From DASZTV01 sp035550655 (GTDB taxonomy: Bacteria > Actinomycetota > Actinomycetes > JAFAQI01): DNA of 64,000 bases. The notes under the pieces were generated by a model that made no database searches, had not been told where the DNA came from, and saw only the letters and a list, made by a program, of their open reading frames with translations. The position numbers and the translations under genes were made by a program. Location of the stretch: positions 1 through 64,000 of the forward strand of contig DASZOU010000035.1 in assembly GCA_035550655.1 (NCBI GenBank), in the 5' to 3' direction. Every line of letters starts with the position of its first letter. The first letter of the stretch is position 1. This document shows positions 32,248 to 40,766 of this stretch, piece by piece.

Positions 32248-33858
32248 GTGACCACCCACGCTCATTCCGCCGGGGCACCGAGACCCGCAGCCTCGCCGGT
32301 CGACTACAGCCGGCGCCTGACGCTGGTCGCCGCGGGCTCCACCTGGGTCGGGATCGCACTGGCGATCATCGGCGCGGTCGTGCTGAACAACCACCCCGCC
32401 AACGGCGTGCACGTGCACCTCAACGCGGTCTACGTGTGGGAGGGCGTCGGCGTACTCAACGCGCTGTTCATGTCGGTCCTGCCGACTCTTGCTCGCAACA
32501 GCGAGCACCTTCGCAAACGGGTCACCGTCTACCGCGCGTTGCTGCTGATCTCCACGATCGTGTCGGTGAGCGGTGCGGTCGCGATCACGGGAGGTCTGCG
32601 GGGGCCGTTCTGGATCCTGTACCTGCCGGCCCTGCTGTTTGCAGCTACCACGCTCCAGCAGTGGCAGAGCGTGCTCTTGGGCGTCGTTACGGCGGGCGCT
32701 CTGGTCGTCGCGTCGGAGATCGCCCACAGCATCGACTCCTCCACTGTCGCCTGGATGGTCCTGGTCCTGCCGGTGTTCCCGGCGATCACCTGGTTCAACG
32801 GCGCGCTGTCGCAGTCGATCTGGGCGATGCGCGCGATGGCTCGCGCCGAGCGCGACGAGCTGCAGGCGCGGGTCGGGGACCTGTCCAAGGTGTTGTCGAA
32901 GGCCGCCGAGGGCGACCTGACGGTTCAGCTGGCGGCGGCTGACGCGGACCACGAAGCGCTCGAGCTGCTCTCGAACGCGTTCACGTACACCCTCACCAAC
33001 CTCCGCAACCTCGTCGGCCAGATCCGCAGTGGCGGCGAGCAGATCGGTGCGGCGGCGGGCGAGCTGCTGGCCACTGCCGAGGACCACGCGGCGTCGGCGA
33101 GCCAGCAGTCCTCGGCGGTGACCGAGACGACCTCGACGATCGAGGAGCTCGCGGCAACGGCCGCCCAGATCGCCGAGACCTCCGAAGCGGTTGCGCGGTA
33201 CGCCGCGGAGACGTTGCGGCACGCCGATGAGGGCCGGACCGCCGTGCAGTCCAGCGTTGACGCGATGGACGCGATCGCCACCCGGGTCGACTCGATCGCT
33301 TCGCGTGCGCTCTCCCTCGGTGGCAAGAGCCAGGAGATCGGCCGGATCCTCGAGGTCATCAACGACCTTGCTGACCAGACCAACCTGCTGGCCCTCAACG
33401 CCGCGATCGAGGCGGCCCGAGCAGGCGAGCACGGCCGCGGGTTCGCGGTCGTGGCTGCCGAGGTGCGCAAGCTCGCCGAACGGGCACAGGAGTCGACCGG
33501 GCAGATCGCCTCGATCGTCGCCGAGATCCAGTCGGAGACGAACGCGACGATCATCGCCAGCGAGGAGGGATCGAAGGAGGTCCGGACCGGATCCGACCTC
33601 GCGCGGGGCGTCGTCGAGGCGCTGGAGCGCATCAGCGGCATGGTGGACGAGACCACGACAGCCGCGAAAGAGATCTCGATCGCCACGCAACAGCAGCGGT
33701 CGGCGTCCGATCAGGTCGTGTCCGCGATGACGCAGGTGTCCGATGTCTCGCGCCAGTACGCCGTCGGGTCGAAGCAGGCGGCGGCGTCTGCGGCTCAGCT
33801 GAACAACCTGGCGGCCGAGCTGCGCGCGTCGATTGCGGCGTTCAAGGTGGGCGCGTAG
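32248..33858 (+). CDS. Methyl-accepting chemotaxis protein with membrane-embedded sensor
   Basis: A 536-residue receptor. The N-terminal half holds about six transmembrane helices (residues 20-190) and no large extracytoplasmic domain, so the signal is probably sensed within the membrane or by a partner. A HAMP-like linker follows, then a cytoplasmic coiled-coil domain with the canonical tip TNLLALNAAIEAARAGEHGRGF at about 376-397. The GTG at 32248 has AAGGGA upstream. Methylation sites are likely but no CheR or CheB is encoded nearby. Confidence 0.92.
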   Translation: MTTHAHSAGAPRPAASPVDYSRRLTLVAAGSTWVGIALAIIGAVVLNNHPANGVHVHLNAVYVWEGVGVLNALFMSVLPTLARNSEHLRKRVTVYRALLLISTIVSVSGAVAITGGLRGPFWILYLPALLFAATTLQQWQSVLLGVVTAGALVVASEIAHSIDSSTVAWMVLVLPVFPAITWFNGALSQSIWAMRAMARAERDELQARVGDLSKVLSKAAEGDLTVQLAAADADHEALELLSNAFTYTLTNLRNLVGQIRSGGEQIGAAAGELLATAEDHAASASQQSSAVTETTSTIEELAATAAQIAETSEAVARYAAETLRHADEGRTAVQSSVDAMDAIATRVDSIASRALSLGGKSQEIGRILEVINDLADQTNLLALNAAIEAARAGEHGRGFAVVAAEVRKLAERAQESTGQIASIVAEIQSETNATIIASEEGSKEVRTGSDLARGVVEALERISGMVDETTTAAKEISIATQQQRSASDQVVSAMTQVSDVSRQYAVGSKQAAASAAQLNNLAAELRASIAAFKVGA

Positions 33859-33954
33859 CTCTGCCCGGACGGCGCCGTCCGCGGGTTGGCTGATGGGAGC
33901 GTGGCGACTGCTGGCGACGGCAGTCCCGGATTTTGTGCGGAGGGGGTTCGGGTA

Positions 33955-35703
33955 GTGCTCGACAGCACCATCGACGCGCCGAACCCTGACCCGCAGCGGT
34001 CCCGGCATCGTGAGCCTGCCGAGATCTCGACGGCGTTGCCACCGGAGGTAGAGCGGAGGCTCGCGCAGCTCGTCGGCATCGAGCCGCTCGAGATCGATCT
34101 CGACGCTCCGCCGGCAAGCGGTGTCTACAGGTTGCGCAGCGAGCTGCAGTTTCGCCGTCGCGTCCTGCTCGTCGCGCAGCAGGTCACGCTCGGCGGCCTC
34201 CTCCTGCTCGCTGCCTGCGCCACGGTCGCTGCCCGGGTGAACTCGAAGTCACTCGTCGTCCACTCGATCCCGGTCATGATCTGGGGCCTGGCGGCGGCGG
34301 TGTCGGCGGTCTCGCTCGCGGGGATGGTCACCGACCCGACCGTGACGCAAAGCATCAGCGTCGCCAAGCGCCGGGCGTTCGGTGCGATCCTGATGGCGGC
34401 GCTGATCATCTCCCTCACCGGGGTGGTCGCGAATGCCGACGGGGTCGCGGGACCCGCCTGGGTGTTGTTCCTGCCGCTCGTCGTGGTCGCCGGAGCGGTA
34501 CTTGGCCCGACGCTCGGACTAGCCGTGGGGGCGCTCGCCGCCGGGGGGATCTATGCCGCGGCCGGCTTCTCCCACACGCTCGACATCGCTGGCGTCGGCG
34601 AGCTCATCGTGATCTTGCCCGCCTGCCCGCTGTTCGGCTGGGCGGCAGGGGGGCTCGCCGGGCTTGCTCACGACGCCGTCGATACGGCGATGCGGCAGCG
34701 CGCCGGACTCGTAGGTGATGTCGGACGGCTCTCGGACCTGCTCAACACCGTCGCGGAGGGCGACCTCTCGCGGGTCCCGGCACTGGACAATCCGGCTGAC
34801 CAAGGAACCGCGACGCTCGCGGTCGTCTTCGCCGACACTGTGCTGTCGTTGCGTCGCCTCGTCCGGCAGATGTCCGATGTCGCCGACCAGCTCGCGGGGA
34901 GCGCCACCGACCTCGCTCGTACGGCTGAGCTTCACGTCGGCACCGTCGAGCAGCAGGCCACGGCGGTGGCCGAGACCACGAGCACGATCGAGCAGCTGGC
35001 GACCACCGCGACCACCATCGCCAGCACCGCGCTGCTCGTGGCGCGCTACGCCGGCAACGCTCGCCGTGACGTCGACCTCGGCCTCGGCTCGGTCGGGAAG
35101 GTCAGCGAGGCGATGGCCGTCATCCGCCGTCGCGTGGCCGAGCTCGGATTGCGGACCGGTCGGCTTGACGAGCGGGTGAACCGCATCGCAACGACGACGC
35201 GACTGATCGACGAGCTGGCCCGTCGTACGACGATGCTTGCCGTCAACGCCTCGATCGAGGCGGCTCGCGTGGGCTTCCACGGCGAGGGGTTCGCGAGCGT
35301 CGCCTCTGAGATCGCGGCGCTGGCGACGAAGGCGCGTTCGGCGACCGCTGACATCGCGAGCATTGTCTCCGAGCTGGAGGCGGAAGTGGAAGCGACGGCG
35401 ATCGTCAGCCAAGAGGGCATCGCGGCCGTCGAGATCGGTCTCGAGCGGCAGGTCGACGTGGACCGCGCGCTCGAGCTGATCAGCCACCGGGTCAACGACA
35501 CCTCGGACGCCGCGGAGCGCATCACCGACGCCACCCGCCAGCAGCGGGTCGCCAGCGACGCCGTCGTCGAGTCCATGCGCAAGGTCGCGGGGACCAGCGA
35601 GGGTGCCACGTCGGCGACCCGGAGCCACGCCGCCTCCGCTGCCCGGCTGCGGGATCTCATGGGATCGCTGCGAGAGACGGTCGGAAGGTTCAGGCTGGAG
35701 TGA
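33955..35703 (+). CDS. Degenerate MCP-like receptor
   Basis: A receptor of about 582 residues, paralogous to the one at 32248: six transmembrane helices, then a signalling coiled coil. The tip reads RTTMLAVNASIEAARVGFHGEGF. The canonical QTN is RTT and the conserved Glu of RAGE is Phe, positions used for trimer and CheA/CheW contacts. It may therefore modulate, rather than drive, the kinase. The start is uncertain: TTG 33886 and GTG 33901 are alternatives, but GTG 33955 has a G-rich AGGGGG box upstream. Confidence 0.88.
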   Translation: MLDSTIDAPNPDPQRSRHREPAEISTALPPEVERRLAQLVGIEPLEIDLDAPPASGVYRLRSELQFRRRVLLVAQQVTLGGLLLLAACATVAARVNSKSLVVHSIPVMIWGLAAAVSAVSLAGMVTDPTVTQSISVAKRRAFGAILMAALIISLTGVVANADGVAGPAWVLFLPLVVVAGAVLGPTLGLAVGALAAGGIYAAAGFSHTLDIAGVGELIVILPACPLFGWAAGGLAGLAHDAVDTAMRQRAGLVGDVGRLSDLLNTVAEGDLSRVPALDNPADQGTATLAVVFADTVLSLRRLVRQMSDVADQLAGSATDLARTAELHVGTVEQQATAVAETTSTIEQLATTATTIASTALLVARYAGNARRDVDLGLGSVGKVSEAMAVIRRRVAELGLRTGRLDERVNRIATTTRLIDELARRTTMLAVNASIEAARVGFHGEGFASVASEIAALATKARSATADIASIVSELEAEVEATAIVSQEGIAAVEIGLERQVDVDRALELISHRVNDTSDAAERITDATRQQRVASDAVVESMRKVAGTSEGATSATRSHAASAARLRDLMGSLRETVGRFRLE

Positions 35704-35746
35704 TCGGCGCCGATGAGAACCAGGTGAACTGTGCGCAGAGGGGTGA

Positions 35747-37918
35747 ATGATGCCCGGGTGGGCTGATGATCCCGAATTGCTGGCGACGTTCCGCGGCGAG
35801 GTCGAGGAACGGGTCGCCTCGCTGCAGGCTGGGCTGCTCGCGCTAGAGGCCCACCCGTCGCCGCGCCAGGTCGTCGCGAGCCTGTTCCGCGACGCTCACA
35901 CCGTCAAGGGCTCCGCGCGGATGATGGGCCTGTCCGAGGTGCTCGCCGTCGCGCACAACGCCGAAGACCTGCTCGGGGCGCTGCGGGATGGCCGGCTCTC
36001 CGTCCGGCGCGACCTGGTCGACCTGCTGCTGGCCTCATGTGACGGCATTGCCGGCGCGCTTCCCGGCGTGGAAGACCCGGTTCCCGAGGACCACCTCAAC
36101 GCGCTGGCCGGAGCGATGCAGCGCGCCCTCGCCGGCGAGGAGCCGGTGGTCGTCCCTCGCTGGGATCCCCGCACCATCGAGGATGACGACGGAACGGACG
36201 AGAACCGTCGCCGCGGTGTCGACTCCGTCCGCGTCACGACCGCCAAGGTTTACGAGCTGATCGACGTCATCGGCGAGGCCGAGCTCGACGCGCGGCGGCT
36301 CGAGCGAGCGAGCGCCGGTATCGACGCCATCGCGACCGACAACTCGCGCTGGCTCCGGACGCTGAGAGAGTCGCTGCACTCAGTCGATGTCGGCGACGAG
36401 GCGTCGCTCGCCCTCACCCGGTTGACCGCGGTCGACGACCAGCTCGTCGCCGCCTCTCGCGACCTGCGCGAGCTCGCCGAGGACTCTCACAGCCGGCTTG
36501 CCGAGGTCCGCGACGGGGCCATGGGCCTCGCGATGGTTCCGGTTCGGCGCGTCGTCGCAGGCCTGCCCCGAGTGGTGCGGGATCTCGCCGCCGCCACCGG
36601 CAAGGACGTGCGCCTCATCCTCGAAGGCCAGGACGTCGAGCTGGACAAGCAGGTGCTCGACGGCGTCTCCGACGCGCTCAAGCACCTGGTCGTCAACGCC
36701 GTCGACCACGGCTGCGAGCCACCCGCTGAGCGGGTCGCGGCGGGCAAGCACGCGCAGGCCACCGTCACCGTGGCGGCCCGGGCCTCGGGCGGAACGGTCG
36801 TGATCGAGGTCAGCGACGACGGTCTCGGCATCGACGAGAACGTGCTGCGGGCCGCCGCGATCGAACGCGGTGTGCTCCTCCCCGACTCGCTGCTGTCCGG
36901 CCAGGCGTTGATGAACGTGCTCTTCCAGCCGGCGTTCTCCACCGCCAAGGAGGTCACAGAGACCTCGGGCCGCGGCATCGGGCTCGACGTCGTACGCAGC
37001 GCCGTGGAGGCCCTCGGTGGGCTGGTCGAGCTCCACACCACGCCCGGCGCCGGAACCACCTTCTCGCTGACGCTGCCCGTCACCCTGGGCGTGCTGCGCT
37101 GCCTGATGGCGCGGGTCGGCGACGAGCGGTTCGCGCTTCCGGTCCCCGGTGTGGTCGAGTCGCTGTCGCTGAAGAACGCGGTGGTGCACGAGCTGGCGGG
37201 AAAGCCGGTCGTGGTGCGGCACGGCGAGACGCTCCCGTTGCTCGATCTCGGTGCCGCGCTGGGCGTGCCCGGTGAACGGATCGCGAACGCGGCGGTGGTC
37301 GTACGCCACGGCGAGCGGCAGGTGGCCTGGGCGGTCGACGGGCTGGAGGGCGAGCTCGAGCTCGTCGTCAAGGAGCTCGGCGCGTTCCTCGGCCGTCCGC
37401 CCGTGATCAGCGGCGCGACCATCGACGGCGACGGCAGCGTGGTCTGCCTCGTCGACCTCCGCGAGCTCAGCGACGACACTGACACCGGCACTCCTGCCTA
37501 CACCGCGATGATGGGCGCCGCCGACAGCGGCCACACCGAGACGCAGGTACGGCCGCGGGTGCTGGTCGTGGAGGACTCCGTGGGGGTTCGGGAGCTCGAG
37601 CGCGCGATTCTCGAGGGCGCCGGCTACGAGGTCATCACCGCCATCGACGGCGCGGAAGGCGCGGCGTATCTGCGGGAGAAGCCGACTGACCTCGTGCTCT
37701 CGGATGTCGAGATGCCGGGCATGGACGGCTACCAGCTGACGCGCACCATCCGCCGTACCCGAGGGTGGGAGCACGTGCCCGTCGTGATCATGACGAGCCG
37801 CGTCGCAGAGGACGACCAGCGCGCCGGAATGGAAGCCGGCGCCAGCGCGTACCTGTTGAAGACGCAGTTCGACCAGGAACAGCTCGTTGAGACGGTTCGC
37901 CGCCTCATCGGACGTTAG
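35747..37918 (+). CDS. cheA: Hybrid CheA histidine kinase with C-terminal receiver
   Basis: A 723-residue CheA. The phosphotransfer domain has the acceptor His in DAHTVKGSARMMGL (about residue 51). A P3 dimerisation helix pair follows, then the ATP-binding domain with N box KHLVVNAVDHGCEPPAE, SDDGLGID and SGRGIGLDVV. A CheW-like domain is at about 440-590. The C-terminal receiver domain has the acceptor Asp in VLSDVEMPGMDG (about 653) and a Lys in YLLKTQF. No clear P2 (CheY-binding) domain is visible, which fits internal phosphotransfer. RBS GAGGGG precedes the ATG. Confidence 0.93.
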   Translation: MMPGWADDPELLATFRGEVEERVASLQAGLLALEAHPSPRQVVASLFRDAHTVKGSARMMGLSEVLAVAHNAEDLLGALRDGRLSVRRDLVDLLLASCDGIAGALPGVEDPVPEDHLNALAGAMQRALAGEEPVVVPRWDPRTIEDDDGTDENRRRGVDSVRVTTAKVYELIDVIGEAELDARRLERASAGIDAIATDNSRWLRTLRESLHSVDVGDEASLALTRLTAVDDQLVAASRDLRELAEDSHSRLAEVRDGAMGLAMVPVRRVVAGLPRVVRDLAAATGKDVRLILEGQDVELDKQVLDGVSDALKHLVVNAVDHGCEPPAERVAAGKHAQATVTVAARASGGTVVIEVSDDGLGIDENVLRAAAIERGVLLPDSLLSGQALMNVLFQPAFSTAKEVTETSGRGIGLDVVRSAVEALGGLVELHTTPGAGTTFSLTLPVTLGVLRCLMARVGDERFALPVPGVVESLSLKNAVVHELAGKPVVVRHGETLPLLDLGAALGVPGERIANAAVVVRHGERQVAWAVDGLEGELELVVKELGAFLGRPPVISGATIDGDGSVVCLVDLRELSDDTDTGTPAYTAMMGAADSGHTETQVRPRVLVVEDSVGVRELERAILEGAGYEVITAIDGAEGAAYLREKPTDLVLSDVEMPGMDGYQLTRTIRRTRGWEHVPVVIMTSRVAEDDQRAGMEAGASAYLLKTQFDQEQLVETVRRLIGR

Positions 37919-37931
37919 GAGAGAGCTCGAC

Positions 37932-38897
37932 ATGCCGACTGTGGTCATTGCTGACGACAGCCCGACCTTGCGTCGAATCCTGACGTCTGTCCTCACCAAA
38001 GAGGGTTTCGAGGTCGTCGTCGCCGACGACGGTGTGTCGGCAGTCCAGCAGGTCTTCGCCACCATGCCTGACGCTGTCGTCCTCGACGTTCAGATGCCGC
38101 GCGTCTCGGGGTACGTCGCTGCTCGCTTGCTCAAGGACGACTGGCAGACCGCGGACATCCCGGTCATCCTGCTGACCTCGCTCGACGCGGCCAGCGACCG
38201 CTACTGGGGAGCGCAGACCGGGGCCGACCGCTACTTCACGAAGGACTTCGAGGCGCCCCAGCTCGTCGTCGCGGTGCGTGAGGTCATCCAGGCCGCCAGC
38301 GAGAACGCCGACGGCCGCCGTGGGCTTCGCCCGGACCCGGTCGAGCTCGGCGACGACGACGTCATGTCCCGGGTGTGCGACCTGCTGGACCGCAAGCTGT
38401 TCGAGACCTCAGTGGCAGCCGAGGTCACGGCGCTCGCCGCGACCTTGACCGGCTTCGAGCAGACCGTCGCCGGCGTGCTCGACGTGTTGCGGCGGTTCGT
38501 GGACTACGACCTTGCGTCGGTGCTGCTCCTGGAAGAGCGCACGGCGTACGTCGCGGTCGCTCAGGAGACCTCACAGGCGCAGTACGCCGAGCTGCTCGGC
38601 GGAGCCACTGACGCACTCGCCGCCGTGTCCGGCGTACAGCTCGCGGTGAGCGACCTCGAGCTGCGACTGGCGGACCCGGAGAATCTCCTCGGCGAGGAGG
38701 ACGAGCGCGGCATGGCGACGTTCCTCTCGATGCCCTTGAAGGGCCATGGCGGCCACATCATCGGGTTGCTGGCCCTCTCGAGCGGCCAGAAGAACGCCTT
38801 CGGCGAGACTGCGCTCGGGACGCTGCGTCTCGTGGACGGTCCCGCGGCCATCGTGATCGACAACGCGCGCCTCGCCCAGGTCCGCGCCGAGGCCTAA
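37932..38897 (+). CDS. Response receiver with C-terminal GAF-like domain
   Basis: A 321-residue protein. The receiver covers about 1-120 with the phospho-acceptor Asp near residue 52 in AVVLDVQMPRVSG and Lys in YFTKDFEAPQ. A helical link and a GAF-like domain cover about 165-315 (MSMPLKGHGGHIIGLLAL-like text, seen as MPLKGHGGHIIGLL). No DNA-binding or enzymatic output is visible, so it may pass the signal by protein contact. The ATG 37932 with AGGAGAG upstream begins 13 bases after the CheA stop. Confidence 0.88.
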   Translation: MPTVVIADDSPTLRRILTSVLTKEGFEVVVADDGVSAVQQVFATMPDAVVLDVQMPRVSGYVAARLLKDDWQTADIPVILLTSLDAASDRYWGAQTGADRYFTKDFEAPQLVVAVREVIQAASENADGRRGLRPDPVELGDDDVMSRVCDLLDRKLFETSVAAEVTALAATLTGFEQTVAGVLDVLRRFVDYDLASVLLLEERTAYVAVAQETSQAQYAELLGGATDALAAVSGVQLAVSDLELRLADPENLLGEEDERGMATFLSMPLKGHGGHIIGLLALSSGQKNAFGETALGTLRLVDGPAAIVIDNARLAQVRAEA

Positions 38898-38903
38898 CGA
38901 CGT

Positions 38904-38950
38904 TGTCAGACTCTGACGACGTCACAGCGTGTTGAGGGCCTGACAAGTCA
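38904..38950 (+). repeat. 47-bp direct repeat, upstream copy
   Basis: Matches 39957-40003 at 43 of 47 positions, same orientation, 1053 bases apart. It contains an inverted repeat GTCAGA-C-TCTGAC. In the frame used by the DUF559 gene's end, this copy also reads LSDSDDVTAC and a stop at 38933-38935, so it may be the leftover 3' end of a similar gene. Confidence 0.85.
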
Positions 38951-39013
38951 GCGGTTCCGGCGGGTTGTGGATGTGCGCCATCGTCAGTCTCACGAAGTTG
39001 CGACGCTCCGCCC

Positions 39014-39988
39014 GTGGATTCGCCGATCTCGCTACCTCCTCGCGCGGACGTCGGTCTGCAGGCATCCTTGCGCGTCATCTCCGATCAGCAATGCGGCGTT
39101 CTTCGTCGTAGCCAGCTCAGTCACGTGGGGATGACGGCTAGGGCGGTCGACGCGATGTTGGATGGCGGCCGGTGGCGAGCACACGGCTCGATGGTTGTTG
39201 CGATGCATAACGGTCCGCTCGATCCCGATCAACGCCTTTGGGCTGCTGTCCTGAACGCCGGCCCAGACGCCGCGCTTGCAGCGCGCACTGCCGCGACCGT
39301 GCATGGTCTGGTGGGCTGGGAGCCGGAGTGCATCGAGGTTCTCGTGCCGCGCGGCACTGCAGTGCCAGCGGGCCTCGGCTTTCCCGTGAAGATCCATGAG
39401 TCGCGTCGGTTCAACCGCACGGATGTCCACCCCGGCCGCGCGCTTCCACAGGTCCGGGTCGAGCGCGCGCTGATCGACGCGGCAGTGTGGAGCGCGCGCC
39501 CGCGTACGGCCTGCGGCGTGGTTGCTGCCGGCATCCAGCAGAGACTCACAACGCCCGACAAGTTGATGGTTGAACTCAGTCAGGCCGGCGCCGTCCGTCA
39601 TCGGCGGGTGCTGGCGGCCGCTTTGCGTGACATTGCAGGCGGGGCGCAGGCGGTGAGCGAGCTCGACTTCCTCAAGTTCTGCCGACGAAACGGGTTACCG
39701 CGCCCCGAGCTTCAGGCTGTCCGCCACGATGCCTTCGGGCGCCGTCGATATCTAGATGCCACTCTTCAAAGCCGGGACGGTGGGGTCGTTCGTGTCGAGG
39801 TCGACGGCGCACTGCACTTGGTTGTTCAAAGGTATTGGGCGGATATGGCGCGCGGCAACGAGCTCGTCATCAGCCGTGAGCGTGTGCTGCGCTTTCCGAG
39901 TTACGTGATCTATGCCGACGACCCTGCTGCGCAGCAGCTCCGACGTGCCCTCGGACTGTCAGACTCTGACAACGTCAGAGCGTGTTGA
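39014..39988 (+). CDS. DUF559 endonuclease-like protein with AbiEi-type N-terminus
   Basis: A 324-residue protein. The N-terminal part resembles the winged-helix of AbiEi-family antitoxins (VISDQQCGVLRRSQLSHVGMT, then VDAMLDGGRW). The C-terminal DUF559 domain has PD-(D/E)xK nuclease features: SELDFLKF, RYLDATL, VRVEVDGALH, and LRFPSYVIYAD. Multi-copy genes of this kind are common in actinobacterial genomes, and their role is unknown. The gene lies between two 47-bp direct repeats, and its last 11 codons (LSDSDNVRAC-stop) are encoded by the second copy. The GTG start at 39014 lacks a strong RBS. Confidence 0.85.
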   Translation: MDSPISLPPRADVGLQASLRVISDQQCGVLRRSQLSHVGMTARAVDAMLDGGRWRAHGSMVVAMHNGPLDPDQRLWAAVLNAGPDAALAARTAATVHGLVGWEPECIEVLVPRGTAVPAGLGFPVKIHESRRFNRTDVHPGRALPQVRVERALIDAAVWSARPRTACGVVAAGIQQRLTTPDKLMVELSQAGAVRHRRVLAAALRDIAGGAQAVSELDFLKFCRRNGLPRPELQAVRHDAFGRRRYLDATLQSRDGGVVRVEVDGALHLVVQRYWADMARGNELVISRERVLRFPSYVIYADDPAAQQLRRALGLSDSDNVRAC

Positions 39989-40003
39989 GAGCCTGACAAC
40001 TCA
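39957..40003 (+). repeat. 47-bp direct repeat, downstream copy
   Basis: Second copy of the 38904-38950 repeat. It spans the 3' end of the DUF559 gene and its last three bases (TCA, 40001-40003) form the stop codon of the methyltransferase on the opposite strand. It also carries the core TGTCAGA-C-TCTGACA. Confidence 0.85.
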
Positions 40004-40618
40004 ACCGGCGACGGCGGTGCCTTCGTAGAGCGAGCCGAAAGGCTTCGGCTCGCCTGGGCCGTAGTACCGGTCGAGCCGGCTGATCGTCAGCCCGCCCTCG
40101 GTGACGATCGCCGTGATGTCCCGGTTGAGGTTGCAGCCGCCACCGACCCGTTGCTGCATGCCGTTGAGCCGGTCCTGCCAGCGGCGCACTCCGGCGTCGT
40201 CCGCGGCGCCGTGCTCCACGAAGTGGAACCGGCCGCCCGGTCGCAGCACGCGGCGTACCTCGCGAACCGCAGCGACCGCGTCGGGGATCGTGCACAGCGT
40301 CCAGGTGCTCAGGACCGCGTCGACGCTCTCGTCGGGCAGCGGCAGCTGCTGACCGTCCAGACCGACGATCTCCACCGGCACGTGAGCGGCCTCGATGCGT
40401 GCGCGGGCGAGCTTCGCCGCTTCCCCGGAGGGGTCGACCGCCCGGAACGACGTCACGGCAGCGGGTAGGTAGGGCAGGTTCAGCCCGCTTCCGAAGCCGA
40501 TCTCGAGCACGTCGCCCGACAGCCCGCCGGCGACCCGCTGCCGGACCTCGCGGGTGTGCCGGTTGTCGAGCACCTTGTTGATGATCCGTGGCAACACGTG
40601 CTTCTCGTACCAGCCCAC
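40001..40618 (-). CDS. SAM-dependent methyltransferase
   Basis: A 205-residue class I methyltransferase. Motif I is VLEIGFGSGLNLP, an acidic post-I residue is in FRAVDPSGE, and later motifs are PLPDESVDAVLSTWTLCTIPD and RVLRPGGRFHFVEHG. It resembles UbiE/Methyltransf_11-type enzymes, and some members act on lipids or quinones. Divergent from the MMPL operon; the TTGACA and tandem palindromes lie in the shared upstream region. Its stop codon is inside the DUF559-flanking repeat. Confidence 0.9.
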   Translation of the reverse strand: MGWYEKHVLPRIINKVLDNRHTREVRQRVAGGLSGDVLEIGFGSGLNLPYLPAAVTSFRAVDPSGEAAKLARARIEAAHVPVEIVGLDGQQLPLPDESVDAVLSTWTLCTIPDAVAAVREVRRVLRPGGRFHFVEHGAADDAGVRRWQDRLNGMQQRVGGGCNLNRDITAIVTEGGLTISRLDRYYGPGEPKPFGSLYEGTAVAG

Positions 40619-40665
40619 CGCTGACTCCTCGATCCGTGGCCTTCGTCACATCTCAGCAAATCGGG

Positions 40666-40702
40666 TTGACAGGCGATAAGTTACCGTCGATAAGTTATCG
40701 CC
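40666..40702 (+). promoter_or_regulatory. Promoter overlapped by tandem palindromes, MMPL/TetR operon
   Basis: TTGACA (40666-40671) is a consensus -35. It is followed 17 bases later by GATAAG as a possible -10. Two copies of CGATAAGTTA start at 40674 and 40688. The second is part of a perfect palindrome CGATAA-G-TTATCG (40688-40700), the first has one mismatch. Outer arms GGCGATAA and TTATCGCC (40672-40679, 40695-40702) pair too. A TetR dimer pair bound here would cover the promoter. Confidence 0.8.
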
Positions 40703-40766
40703 GTTAGCCCAAGGAGCGGCGGGCGAGAGCCCGGTCGGCGGGTGGGCGGGTCGAAGAGGGGGAGTC

